Source: Strigamia acuminata | Lineage: Eukaryota > Arthropoda > Chilopoda > Geophilomorpha > Linotaeniidae | NCBI GenBank assembly: GCA_949358305.1 | Contig: OX442323.1 | Span: 6,882,001-6,946,000 of the forward strand | Direction of reading: 5' to 3' | DNA: 64,000 bases | Shown here: positions 12,255-23,248 of the stretch, one piece after another | Numbering within the stretch: position 1 is the stretch's first letter | How the letters are laid out: every line of letters begins with the position of its first letter | The notes under the pieces: generated by a model | Database searches by the model: none | The model's input: only the letters and a program-made list of their open reading frames with translations | Told to the model about the DNA's origin: nothing | Program-made: the position numbers and the translations under genes

Positions 12255-13452
12255 ATGGGCGCAAAAAGCACATGTCGAATATTACCACAACTAATACACC
12301 GCACGGTGAACACCATTAACAAATTAACCTCCTCAAAAGCGAAAAACCTGCACAACTCCACAAAACTTAAAGACAACATGACTCGCATAATAAAATACAA
12401 TCGCGATTGCCACTCAGGTATGAATTTGTCACGTGTTTGTGATATCGCATGCGAGAATATTGTCACGTACGATGGTTGCTTTTGTGCTTATAATGCTCGG
12501 TCTCCTTTTAATGCTCGCCATGATACGCTATTTCAATCGCCGACGTTTAGAACGTTGTGAATAATTTCCTACAAAAAAATCTAAAAAAAAAAAAAAAAAT
12601 CACTTTTAGGTTTCGATTCGGATGTTATCAAACTGGCCGCAAATTTACTCGAAAAAGGATTAATTGTGGCAGTTCCAACGGACACGATTTACGGCGTGGC
12701 CGTCAAAGCTCAGCATTCAAGCGCCGTAGATGCATTATACAGAATGAAAAATCGTGACAAGAGAAAACCTGTTGCTTTATGCGTCGCCAAAATCCACGAC
12801 ATTCCAAAGTGAAAATTAAAAACTTCAAATTTTTTAACTTAAATTGATTTTAATTTATTTTTTAGATGGGCCAAAGTGACCATTCCAGACACCCTTTTGT
12901 CCACTTTATTACCGGGACCAGTGACGCTTGTATTCGAACGGACACGCGAACTAAATCCATATTTAAACGCCGGAGTTGATTTAGTCGGGATCAGAATTCC
13001 AAGACACGATTTACTATTGGGAATAGTCGAAGCGATTGGTGAACCTTTAGCACTGACTAGTGCGAATATCTCCAACGATAAAAGCAGTTTAGACATTAAG
13101 GTGATTTTGTGTTCGATGTTTTTGATTTTTAAATCTTTTAAACCTGATGTTTAGAAAGTCTCATGAAACGGTCATGTTTTTTTTTAGGAATTTGAATCAT
13201 TGTGGTGCGAGTTGTCCTTAATCATCGATCAGGGAAAATTAGGGAACAGCGAAGAGGCGCGATTTGGTTCAACCGTAGTCGATTTATCGGTGCCTGGTTT
13301 CTTTAAAATAATCCGAGATGGAAGGTAAACTGGAAGAAAATTGTTAGGAATTAAGAAATCAGTTTTATTTTTTTGATTTTAGTGCGCTGGAACTAACGAG
13401 AAAGAAATTACGCGACTTTAACCTCAGAGAATCATTCGACGCCATTTCTTGA
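12255..13452 (+). CDS. YRDC: YrdC domain protein, threonylcarbamoyl-AMP synthase
   Basis: Five exons: 12255-12417, 12610-12808, 12866-13100, 13188-13324, 13383-13452; 267 aa (human about 279). YrdC/Sua5 hallmarks are visible: VAVPTDTIYGVAVKA, YRMKNRDKRKPVALCVAK, LLPGPVTLVFERT, VGIRIPRHD, GEPLALTSANIS and a terminal GSTVVDLS. Role: makes threonylcarbamoyl-AMP from threonine, bicarbonate and ATP, the first step of t6A formation at tRNA position 37, in cytosol and mitochondria. The N-terminal 40 residues are basic and Ser/Thr-rich (CRILPQLIHRTVNT), consistent with a mitochondrial presequence. Tail-to-tail with cathepsin B, 62 bp between stops. Confidence 0.97.
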
Positions 13453-13514
13453 AATATTTATTTGTGAATATAAAAAGTCTTAATTTAAAACTTTAAAACG
13501 CTTTTATTTTTATT

Positions 13515-14841
13515 TTACAATTTGGGTAAACCAGCAACGACTTCGTCCTCAATTCCACACTCGTCTTTTCCTCTTAAAATCTTGAAAAATCCTAAAAATA
13601 AAAATAATTTTTTTTTTTTTTTTTTAAAAATTGATAAAAATTAAATCAATTTATTGTATCTTACCATTATCACCCCAGTCACTGTTCCACGAGTTCGCGA
13701 CCAACCAAAACGGAGTCCCGTTATCAGTGCCCCAGCCAATAAACTTAATCGCGTGACCACCTAATGCGGGTCCAGTCACATGTTGATAAACTCCAGTTTT
13801 GTAGCTAAGAAAGTCTTCGTAAACGGTAAAAGCCGCTTCCACGGGTCCGTTTTTCATTATTTCGGTCTGGATTTGCTCCACGGAGGAAATCGAGTATGAT
13901 TTATCACCTAAATAAAAATAATTAAAAAAAAAAAATTAAAATAACCTCAAAAAATGATCAAAATTTCCCCAAAAATTACCAAAATGTTTGTCTTTGGGAT
14001 AGGTAATTGTGTAACCCTTTTCGCACACTTTTTGGCACTTGGGTGTCGGTAAAGTTCCGTTGCAAGTTGGCCTCGATCCGGTCGAATGATGTTCGCATTC
14101 GGGAATGCTGTAGGGTTGGCAACCTTGTTTCGTGTTGTAATTACCTCCCGTGACTAAACCCTTTCTAACCCAAAAGTCCCATGCAGCACCTGGAAATCCA
14201 CCATTGCAGCTGCAATTAAAAAAAACATCACATGATTTATTAAATTAAAATTAACTCGATTCAATCGTACCCCATTCCGCAAGCGAAGCAACAGTCTACT
14301 AAATCTTCGGCGGAAATGTGAACATTTACGTTTCCGTTCGAGTGGATGCAAATTCGATCGGACATGGCTTCAACGGCCCCAAAAGCCTGCAATTTTGTTG
14401 TTATTAGTATTTTTTAAAATGGTTTTTTACTATTTGTTTGTGTACCCAGCACGATCCGCACGATCCTTGATCTCGGACTTCTTTGATAGTGGGGCAGTTC
14501 GGCCATTGTTCGCGGGAATCGAAGTTATCCGGAATATTTGTTGGTAAATCGTGGATTACTTCGGGTAATCTGTAGTTTTTGCTGTCTTTGGCAACACCCA
14601 TCAATCGTTTGATGTACGCCATACTGATTTTTTCGTCAAAGTTTCTTCCGGCCTGAAGAATTTATAAATTAAATACAAAATGAAAGTGCAACTAAAAGTA
14701 ATTGAAAAAATTACTTACTTTCCATGTTGAGTTTAATGAGTTGATGCAATTAATAAAATCGTCCGAAAGTGGATGGAAATTTTGGTTAGAGCAGCTGTAA
14801 ACCACGCTTAAAAAGCTCGCTAATAAAACGAGAAGTTTCAT
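13515..14841 (-). CDS. CTSB: Cathepsin B (papain-family C1A peptidase)
   Basis: Six exons: 14841-14719, 14652-14446, 14386-14272, 14210-13980, 13907-13665, 13591-13515; 331 aa preproenzyme. A signal peptide ([16 protein letters not shown]) is followed by a short propeptide. Catalytic Cys lies in QGSCGSCW, split by an intron just after the Trp codon. Catalytic His is in [11 protein letters not shown] and Asn in [11 protein letters not shown]. The occluding loop keeps both histidines ([12 protein letters not shown]), so peptidyl-dipeptidase activity is expected. Cysteines of the CNGGFPG region are present. Role: lysosomal or digestive cysteine protease. All key residues are intact. Confidence 0.98.
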
Positions 14842-15391
14842 CTGAAAAATAAAGAAAAATTAAAATAATTAAACAAAATACTTATGGGTGTGCGCCATGA
14901 TTGCCCTTGACCGGCGAATTTCAGTTTACCTTCGATAGCGGTTTGATATAATATCGTTTGCAATTACCAACTATGAAACAAGTTGTTTCCTCTGAAGTCT
15001 TCGGCTTTTATGCAGTTGACGCAGTTGTTTTCGAGATATATTCGGTGGTTGCGATATACAATCAATATAGTCATGTGAGGAATTGTCACGTGATAAACGA
15101 AGTGTGATCAACTGATCAACTTGTCACGCGAAGTAAAGATAAATAAAAACCAATGAAATTTAGTTTATCAATAAAATATTTTCTTTTATTATTTTTAAAA
15201 ATTAAAATTACTCAGCAAAAAAATCTATAGATTTATCAAATAAAATTTATTGATATTCGTTAATGTTGAGATAATTTCAAAAATCACCGCTAGACTTCAC
15301 CCCAGTCACGAAACCGAAACGAACTTCTTAGTTCTTACAATGCGTGGAGTGGGCTATTTCAGGCCTACAAAACAATTTATTTTTGTTCACA
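14842..15391. other. Intergenic region cathepsin B / HLCS
   Basis: Divergent intergenic DNA of 550 bp. It must hold the promoters of both neighbours; a short inverted CACGTGAT/ATCACACT-like patch near 15075-15110 is seen but no convincing element is assigned. No coding exon. Confidence 0.5.
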
Positions 15392-18300
15392 ATGTTTTTA
15401 ACGTACACTGTAAATAGGCTAATGCTCAATCAAGCATTCAATCAAAGTGTAAACAACTGGCAAGGTATTTTACCAATAAAATAAACCCACAAAAAAAAAA
15501 AAATTAATAAAAAATCAAAATAAAATCATTCTTTTTCAGCAAACATGAAAAATCCTTTCCTAGTCCTCAACTTGGTCGTGTTTACTCGCCAGCGAAACTT
15601 ATTCCGATCTCTAACGGGTCTCGCGCTGTCCAAACCGCCCAACATTCTCGTTTACTGCAAACCCTCGGAATTTGTCGACGTGAAACAAACGTTAATGAAA
15701 ATAGTCAACGCCGACCGATACGTGGTTTATCATCTGCCAGAGTCGAAGATCTTAGATAGCAACATCTGGGCCGACAACGTCGAGTTGTTGATAATAAAGA
15801 AGACGAAAGTGGAGAAGGAAATTGCTGCGCGCTTGTTGAAATTTTACGAGAATGGCGGCAAATTGTTATCGATCGATTTGGCTTATTTCCATCGTTTTTT
15901 CCTGGATTTGAACCAGAGGGACGTCATGAACTCTATCGAGAACGATAAACCTATAAAGAAATTAAAGAAAATTTATTATAAAGGTCAAAAGGTCAAACTT
16001 ATGTGCTTGCAGCCGCAGTTTGTGTGGAATTTGGAGGAGAGTTTCCAGGGTTTGGCTGTTGATAGGTTGCAGAAGCCGTTGATATTTGCAAGGCGGTTTG
16101 AGGAGACCGATGGATGTTTGGTTAGCTCGTTAGTAAGTGTTTTCAATTTGATTTTGTTAAGTTTTGTGGGTGCACGAAATGAAAATGCTGCGAAACATCA
16201 AGCGCCGTATGTAGTTTTGAATTTCCACCATAGATGGCGATAGGGATATCACGAAGACAGAGAAAAGTTACAAAAATTATTTAACTAATATTAGATTTTT
16301 TTTTTTTTTTTTTAAGTAACAACCATTGTACTCATTGAACACCTGTGAATTTGAGTCACATTCACAAGTGTATTGAATGATAACCTGCTATCACTATTTT
16401 CAAATAATGATAAACTGAGTGCAACATTATTATAATCTAGAAATGGGCACAGAAAAGAGACAAATAAATGTTATAAATATTGATATTGACAAGGCTGTCA
16501 TAACATATTTCAGCGCCCTGGGCCAGGGCTGGACTGGGAACAAATTTAGTACCGGGAAATCTGGATAGGTCGGGCTATGGAAACAAATTTAGTACCGAGA
16601 AATCTGGATAGGTCGGGCGATGGAAACAAATTTATACCAGGAAATCTGGATGTGTGGGACCACAGAGTATGAAAAAAAATTTCACGTCAGGGCAGGGCCA
16701 CTTTAAGATCTTCGTAGGCTCTAGGGGCCTCTGTCTGAAATTTTTAGCGATTTTTATGCGAATTTTATCATTTGCACGCATGTAATACAATTTTTTGTAT
16801 TAATATTGAACGTAAAAGAACATCCCTAGTCCTTGCTAACATAAAATCCTGGGTCTGCCACTGGTTCGTAGGCCTAAAAAGTTCTTAGGCCCTGATTCAA
16901 TGGCGGAGTCTGAGCTCATTTGTATATTTCAACCAGTTTCGCTAAGTAAACATTTATTTTTATTTTCTTCTGTAAGGTTGATCTGGAATACGATGTTGAA
17001 CGTAAAGTAGTACGCGAAGAATGGTATCGCGATTTGAAATATTGCGAAGAAACACGCCTTAAAATGTTCCGAGAAATTTTGTCCGAAACTTTAGGAATGG
17101 ATTGCTCGCTAGGGCAGACATTGCCATTAACTCCATGCTACCTATTAGGAGATAAACAGGTCTAAAAAACAGATTGAAATGAACAATAGAATTCAATCAA
17201 GAGTCTAGAATAAATTGAGTTGTTTTACCGACAGGAAATTAATTACTTTTTCCAAGAAATTTCACCGAAGCTTTCCGGCAATAAACTAAAAACCAATTTA
17301 CTCACAATGGCGTTCTGTGATAAGGAAAAACCAAACAATCTTGCCACTTCCCAATACTTACCTGTGATTTTCAATTGTGATCAAGTTGATGAATTCAATT
17401 CAGAGAAATATTTTAAGCACCTGAAAAGCAAACATTTGGGCAAACTTATTTTCTTCACCAATGTTCTTCCTTCAACCATGAACATTATATGTGGGCAAGT
17501 CAAATTCACAAAGTCCATCACAAAGTCTCAATAATTCTAGTATTCATTTCTCAATAGACTCACTGAACATCCAAGAGTCATTGCAGTGGCCAAAAGACAA
17601 ACCCAGGGCAAAGGTGATATAAGTGATATAGTGATATAGGATTATTTTATTTTATTTTATTTGTGTAGGTCGCTCTGGGAACGATTGGCTAAGTCCAGAT
17701 GGGTGCGCCATGTTCAGTGTTCCTTTGGTTTTCAACCAGGATTCGAAATTGGGCAGGCATCCAACATGGCTACAACATTTAGCTGCATTGTCATTGGTGG
17801 ATTCGGTGCTCAATACGCACAATTATGAGGTGAGGAGTTACGTTCAGTGCGAGATTCTAGGCCAGGGGTCGGCAACCTTTTGAGACGGAAGAGCCAAAAG
17901 TTCCAATTTAGGATTAGGATTAGGATTAGGTATGTAGGTATCTTGACATCGAAAGAGCCGCAGGTTGCCGACCCCTGTCCTAGGCAAATATAAAGTGTGA
18001 ACTCCCAGGGCTATGGGCTGGGGACAAATTTATACGGGGAAATCTGGATAGATCGAACCACAACAAAAGGAGAAAAAAATTCACAGTGTCATGGACCAGT
18101 CCAGCACTGCAAGCTCCCATTTCCGATGTAAAGGAACATCAGGCCTAAGCAAGAGCCTAGTTCGCCTACCCCTAAAACTGCCACTGGTTATGTTTAGGGG
18201 AATGTGATACACACACAATGGTTAATTCAGATCGTTAGTACAGTGCGCGACAAAAAGATAGGTGCACCCCATTTTTTCTTCATTTCTCAGCAATGCGCGC

Positions 18301-20239
18301 GTGTTGAGTGTTGAAATTTTAAACAAAGGTACAAAATTATAACAAAATAAACTGCTTAAACAATTGGAGCAATTGAGAAACAAACAAAAAATTTATTACA
18401 AAATGATAAGTGCACTACAATCAAACTTCAATCATAAGCAAAATAGTTAAGACAATGAACTTGTGTGTATAGATGGTGATAAATAGGTGATGTTGGATGA
18501 AAACAGTCAAAGCAGATTTTGAAATTGTCCATTTTTAAAGCCACCACATCACTCTGAACTCCCCGACCCTTAAATTCAGGAAATATGGAATTTTATTGTA
18601 ATAATGAATTTCTGAGAACACTTTTTAGACTAATTGGGGGTTCCTAATGCATAATTTCATAATAGTTTTTAGGTTGGGACTCAATTTTTGTGCTAAAACA
18701 CAACTTGAATAGAAAAGATGCACATTGACTGGAGCCAAATGACAGAATATTGCCTTTGTAACTTGTGCTAGGCTAGCAGCAGGCTTAATTTCAATTAGAA
18801 TACAGGTTTCCTGCTAATCTTAGACTATTTTTATGTGGCTTAAAAATTTACACGACTCAGCACACCATCTGCACAGAATCAAAAAATTTGCCCATTTGAT
18901 TATAGCAAGAAAACAGAATGTTCTAGGTGCATTAATGTGCTGAGTCGTGTAAATTTTTAAGCCACATAAAAATAGTCTAAGATTAACAGGAAACTTGTAT
19001 TCTAATTGAAATTAAGCCTGCTGCTAGCCTAGCACAAGTTACAAAGGCAATATTCTGTCATTTGGCTCCAGTCGATGTGCATCTTTTCTATTCAAGTTGT
19101 GTTTTAGCACAAAAATTGAGTCCCAACCTAAAAACTATTATGAAATTATGCATTAGGAACCCCCAATTAGTCTAAAAAGTGTTCTCAGAAATTCATTATT
19201 ACAATAAAATTCCATATTTCCTGAATTTAAGGGTCGGGGAGTTCAGAGTGATGTGGTGGCTTTAAAAATGGACAATTTCAAAATCTGCTTTGACTGTTTT
19301 CATCCAACATCACCTATTTATCACCATCTATACACACAAGTTCATTGTCTTAACTATTTTGCTTATGATTGAAGTTTGATTGTAGTGCACTTATCATTTT
19401 GTCGCACCGCTATTTTCATTTTTTTGTAATAAATTTTTTGTTTGTTTCTCAATCGCTCCAATTGTTTAAGCAGTTTATTTTGTTATGATTTTGTACCTTT
19501 GTTTAAAATTTCAACACTCAACACGCGCGCATTGCTGAGAAATGAAGAAAAAATGGGGTGCACCTATCTTTTTGTCGCGCACTGTAGATGTCGTTTGTTT
19601 AAATTTCACTTCTTCCAGGATATGGATTTGCGAATCAAATGGCCCAATGACATTTACGTTGGACAAACCAAGATGAAAATCGGCGGTGTGATTGTCACCT
19701 GCACATTGACCAAAGGCGTATTCCACTGCGTTATCGGTAAGTTAAGTTCGGACCAAGTAGGCCTAATGGAGTTGTTCTGTTTTTATTTTTTTAGGTTGTG
19801 GATTTAATGTTAGTAATTCGATGCCTACCACATGTCTGAACGATATGATCCTTCAACGTAATTTGACAAATCCTTCGAAACATCCGCTGGATCTTTTCGC
19901 GGTGGAAGAAGTGATCGCGAAAGTCGTGACTCGTTTAGATGAACTCATCGCGCAATTTCAGGAGTCAGGACATGAGAAAGTCGTGGAATTGTACTGCCAG
20001 AGATGGATGCATAGGTGAAACGAAATGAATTCATTTAAATTAAGATGTTTTTAGAAATATATTTATTTTTTAGTGGTGCTGATGTGAGTCTTCAAGATGG
20101 TCGGAAAGTTCAAATTCTAGGCCTCGACGCGAGTGGGTTTTTAACTGTTTTGGATAATGGCGAACTCATCAGTTTGCAATCGGCCGATTGGAATTCCTTC
20201 GACTTAATGCAAAATTTAATAACATGTAAACACCAGTGA
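15392..20239 (+). CDS. HLCS: Holocarboxylase synthetase (biotin-protein ligase)
   Basis: Nine exons in phase: 15392-15464, 15540-16132, 16977-17159, 17235-17494, 17558-17613, 17669-17829, 19619-19736, 19795-20014, 20074-20239; 609 aa. The C-terminal half is the BirA/LplA-type ligase: RQTQGKGRSGNDWLSPDG is the biotinyl-AMP loop, followed by LRIKWPNDIYV and KMKIGGVIV, then a C-terminal SH3-like cap (DGRKVQILGLDASGFL). The N-terminal half matches the eukaryotic HLCS substrate-recognition region. Role: ATP-dependent attachment of biotin to carboxylases in cytosol and mitochondria, possibly nuclear. Exon 1 encodes 24 residues and may act as a targeting leader. The fourth intron has a GC donor (17495). 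The 1.8-kb intron 17830-19618 contains two transposons, and several introns carry a dispersed repeat. Key motifs are intact, so the gene is expected to be functional. Confidence 0.95.
16530..16680. repeat. Short tandem 43-bp repeat in HLCS intron 2, with a related copy near 18000
   Basis: About three units of 43 bp sharing AAATCTGGATAGGTCGGG and AACAAATTTAGTACC. A diverged copy of the same block, including GGGCTGGGGACAAATTTATA, recurs at about 18005-18130 in intron 6. The surrounding text (caggg, ccact, ctagtccttgc) also recurs. This looks like an old dispersed repeat, type unknown. Confidence 0.65.
17863..17977. mobile_element. 115-bp hAT-type MITE in HLCS intron 6
   Basis: Terminal inverted repeats CAGGGGTCGGCAACC and GGTTGCCGACCCCTG. 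It is flanked by TTCTAGGC (17855-17862) and TCCTAGGC (17978-17985), an 8-bp target duplication with one mismatch, as expected for hAT transposition. The interior contains four GGATTA-type repeats. No coding capacity; a non-autonomous element. Confidence 0.85.
18241..19584. mobile_element. Palindromic Tc1/mariner-like element (two 0.63-kb inverted arms)
   Basis: Ends are CAGTGCGCGACAAAAAGATA and its complement, flanked by TA on both sides (18239-18240 and 19585-19586), the Tc1/mariner signature. Almost the whole element is inverted repeat: left arm 18241-18863 and right arm 18937-19584, with a 73-bp unique spacer. Arms are nearly identical apart from a roughly 25-bp insertion in the right arm near 19402. 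No transposase reading frame is visible. Sits in an HLCS intron in the sense of the gene, so the pre-mRNA could form a hairpin over 600 bp long. Confidence 0.88.
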
Positions 20240-21563
20240 ATTGTCCAAATAAAATTCAATCTTGTCCTGAGAATCCAGTGTTGGTTTACATTTGTATACA
20301 TTTGTGAGGCAAATATCGATGAAACGACCATCGTGCTGTCTTCAATAATTACAGCACGACACTATTGATTTGCTATAACAATCTCGTTAAAATTCAAATG
20401 TTTTCCAAAAACGCAACCAACAACAACAAATAGGTAAAAACTTATAAAAATATAAAAATGTAACGTTATAGCCCTTCAATATTATTTTACTTACCTATAA
20501 AAACGACGAACAGGACTCAACATCGCTGCAATTTCCCGCCATTCACAACAAAGCGCATCAAAAGCTGACAGACAAAAGCGTCCTCTATCGACGCCCTGCC
20601 ACAACCAGTGATTAAATTAAGTTTCAGTTTTAAAATCCAAAACACAACGATTTATTTTACGATTCGACAAATAGCCGCTGTTGCGTTTCTCCGTGCTTTT
20701 CTCCGTGTTTTTTTGTGTTCTCCCCCAACAAATGACGGATTAAAAAAAAATGAAATTTGTGCAATATTTTTGACAAAATGAAAGTTATAGTCTATTATAT
20801 CCTGCGTACTTTGTTTCCATTTCCATTCGTTGTCCTGTGCTGCGTCCTTGAGCTGAAATTCATGCTCTGGTAAGAACCAGAAGAGGAACTAATCTGACGA
20901 GGTACGAAACACGAAGCCACTAAAAAATCCTCTTAAAATGTCATTCCTACCTAAACAAAAACAAACCAATCATTTATAAAACTCTAAAACTTCCTTTTTT
21001 GGCATTTTCCATTTAAAATTTCCCTTTCTTTCCTTCAGCATTTAACAAAAAAGCAATAAAAACATTCATTTCCGCATATCTTTTGCAGATTTCAATAAGA
21101 TAAAAATATATTTATCACAGCATCAGCATCTCATTCCATCTACACACAAGCATAAGATCATTTGAGGTCATCAATGTTTTTATTTACTTGTCCACTTCCT
21201 TTCTGAATTAAATAATAAGAATAGGAAGGAAAAGAAAAATGATTACTTTCTAAAAGGCTCGAAAAAAAGGATGAAAGAAAACTGCACTTGCACAAAAAAA
21301 AAATAGTTCATTGTGATTACTGCGTTGCAATGAGGCCAAACACGAGTTGTGTTGAATGCGAGTTTGTTTTGCTTTGGCACAAAGAGCGTTTCATTCAATT
21401 ACCTTGAATCCTGAGTCAACTCCTGCACCTTGGCTGACGTCACATTTGGCAATGTCACTTCAAGGCTGAGCACGAGCAAATTTATTTCGAAACAGGTGGC
21501 TAAAACTACTTGGATCAGCTTTTATTTTTTAATTTTACATCAGATTCGCTTCCTACCCCTTTG
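20240..21563. other. Intergenic region HLCS / EPS8-like
   Basis: No convincing exon. A short reading frame starts at about 20778 and ends at a GTAAGA donor near 20870, but its phase gives a stop when joined to the next exon, so it was not used. Contains AT-rich UTR-like sequence and probably the EPS8-like promoter. Confidence 0.45.
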
Positions 21564-22983
21564 ATGGGAAGTCGCGTGAGCTCAAACTACACTTGTGAGT
21601 TGTTATTTTCACTTATTTTCACTTGTGTTTCCATTTTTCTTACCAAATTTAGTGGGATACGAACGTTGGTTATGTAAACGTGCATTCAATCATTTGATTG
21701 TATTATAATTTGATTGTTTGAAGTCGTAAAAGAATGTATATGTGTATTCAAGTGTGGATGATTAAATTCCTTCATGGTTAGATCAAATACCAAAGTGTGT
21801 TGCAGTTTTATGTTTTATGGTTTAATTAACAAAAAATGTGGAACAATTTTTTGTATTCTGGGTTTTTAGTGCGCATTTATGAATTTTTTATTCTAAAAAA
21901 AAAATATCTGCATTTATGGTTTCGTTTTTTAAATTAAAAAAAAATTATATATTTTTTTTAAACAGCTGATGGTGGATTTTCAACACTTAAGCGAGGCGAC
22001 GTCAAATCTGACAGTTACAGATTCCTGCGCACCACTTATGACCGTAAACACAACAACAAAAACAAAGAAAAAGTCTACGAAACCGGAGTGGTGAATTAAA
22101 CAAAAATTTAAAAAATTAATTTAAAGAAAAAGAAATTAATACTCAATTTGCAGGCGGTTTTAAATCACTGCTTCGACGACATTGAGAAATTCTGCGCAAG
22201 GTTGCAACAAGTTGCAAATGCCGCTCACGAACTACAAACACGACGACGAAACAGCCACGAAAAAAGCAAAAAGAAAAACATCGACTTCTCCTTCCTCGCC
22301 CTGCGCGCAACTCCGCCGTCCGAAGCCGAATTCATCGACATTTTCCAAAAACTCAAACTAGCCCTAAACCTCATAGTAAACCTCACATTTTCTCCAAAAA
22401 CCACCGTCCATTTTTCACATTAATCCTATTTTTTTATAGGCCAAATTAAAATACAGACTTCGTGACCCCAATGCCCATCATCTTGTCCAGTATTTATTAA
22501 CCCCCTTCATCCTACTGGCCAAGGTGAGTAAGGATAAATACTACAGTACAACGATGTCCAGTCGAGCCGTGGCACCGCTGCTGACAAAGGATGCGATACA
22601 AATGCTCAACGAAGGACTCACCAAACCCGAGTTTGACCTGTGGAGCTCTATGGGTTCGTCGTGGACAGCGACGAAGTTAGTATAAACTGCTTTTTAAGGT
22701 CAAGGAGTTCAGGGGTCGTAATCACAATGTAGTTTGGAATTTGGGTGAATGAGATGAGGAAGTACGCGAGTTCACGGGTTCATGGAACTGCTTGAAAGAG
22801 AAAGTTTTAAATATTTATATTTTATTTTGTGTTTTTTTTTATTTTAGAGATGAATGGCCGGGATACGTGGCGCCATTTTACCCGATATTTTACAACGGTT
22901 GGGCGCCTGATTTCCCAAATATTTTCACTTCGGCACCGGTTGCACCGATCCTGTGGAGAAAAGAAATCGCAGATTCATTATAA
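21564..22983 (+). CDS. EPS8-like protein reduced to the central domain
   Basis: Five exons: 21564-21594, 21966-22090, 22154-22375, 22440-22675, 22848-22983, summing to 750 nt (249 aa). The central region of EPS8 (the part just after the PTB domain) is clear: LNHCFDDIEKFCARLQ, PSEAEFIDIFQKLKLALNL, then an LVQYLLTPFILLAK-like helix, TKDAIQMLNEGLTKPEFDLW, DEWPGYVAPFYPIF and FYNGWAPDFP. The family's N-terminal PTB domain, the SH3 domain and the C-terminal actin-capping/SAM region are all missing. The start MGSRVSSNYT was chosen because its GTGAGT donor gives the only phase that fits the next exon. EPS8 proteins link receptor tyrosine kinases to Rac and cap actin. What the isolated domain does is unknown; it could be a truncated paralogue. 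Splice sites and frame are intact, so it does not look like a processed pseudogene. Confidence 0.75.
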
Positions 22984-23248
22984 TTTATTTAAAAAAAAAA
23001 AAAATACAACCAGTTTTATTCATATTTCTTTTTGTTTTCGTTGTTACATACACAGACAATGTTGTGACTATAGTTATATAATATGTATAATTGTACATAA
23101 AATGTTATTAACAACCATTATTTGAAACAAATATTGTTTTTAAATGTTGTAAAAAAAATTGTCGTAATGGACAGAGAAAAATAAGTGTCAACATCAAATG
23201 GAATAAATTTCTTTTTTTTTTGTAAAAATTTTCACGCGATCTTCATCT

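Noticed and set aside
20778-20870. Signal-peptide-like short frame ending at a GTAAGA donor
   Set aside because: Joining it to the EPS8-like exon 2 gives an immediate stop; the exon at 21564-21594 fits instead.
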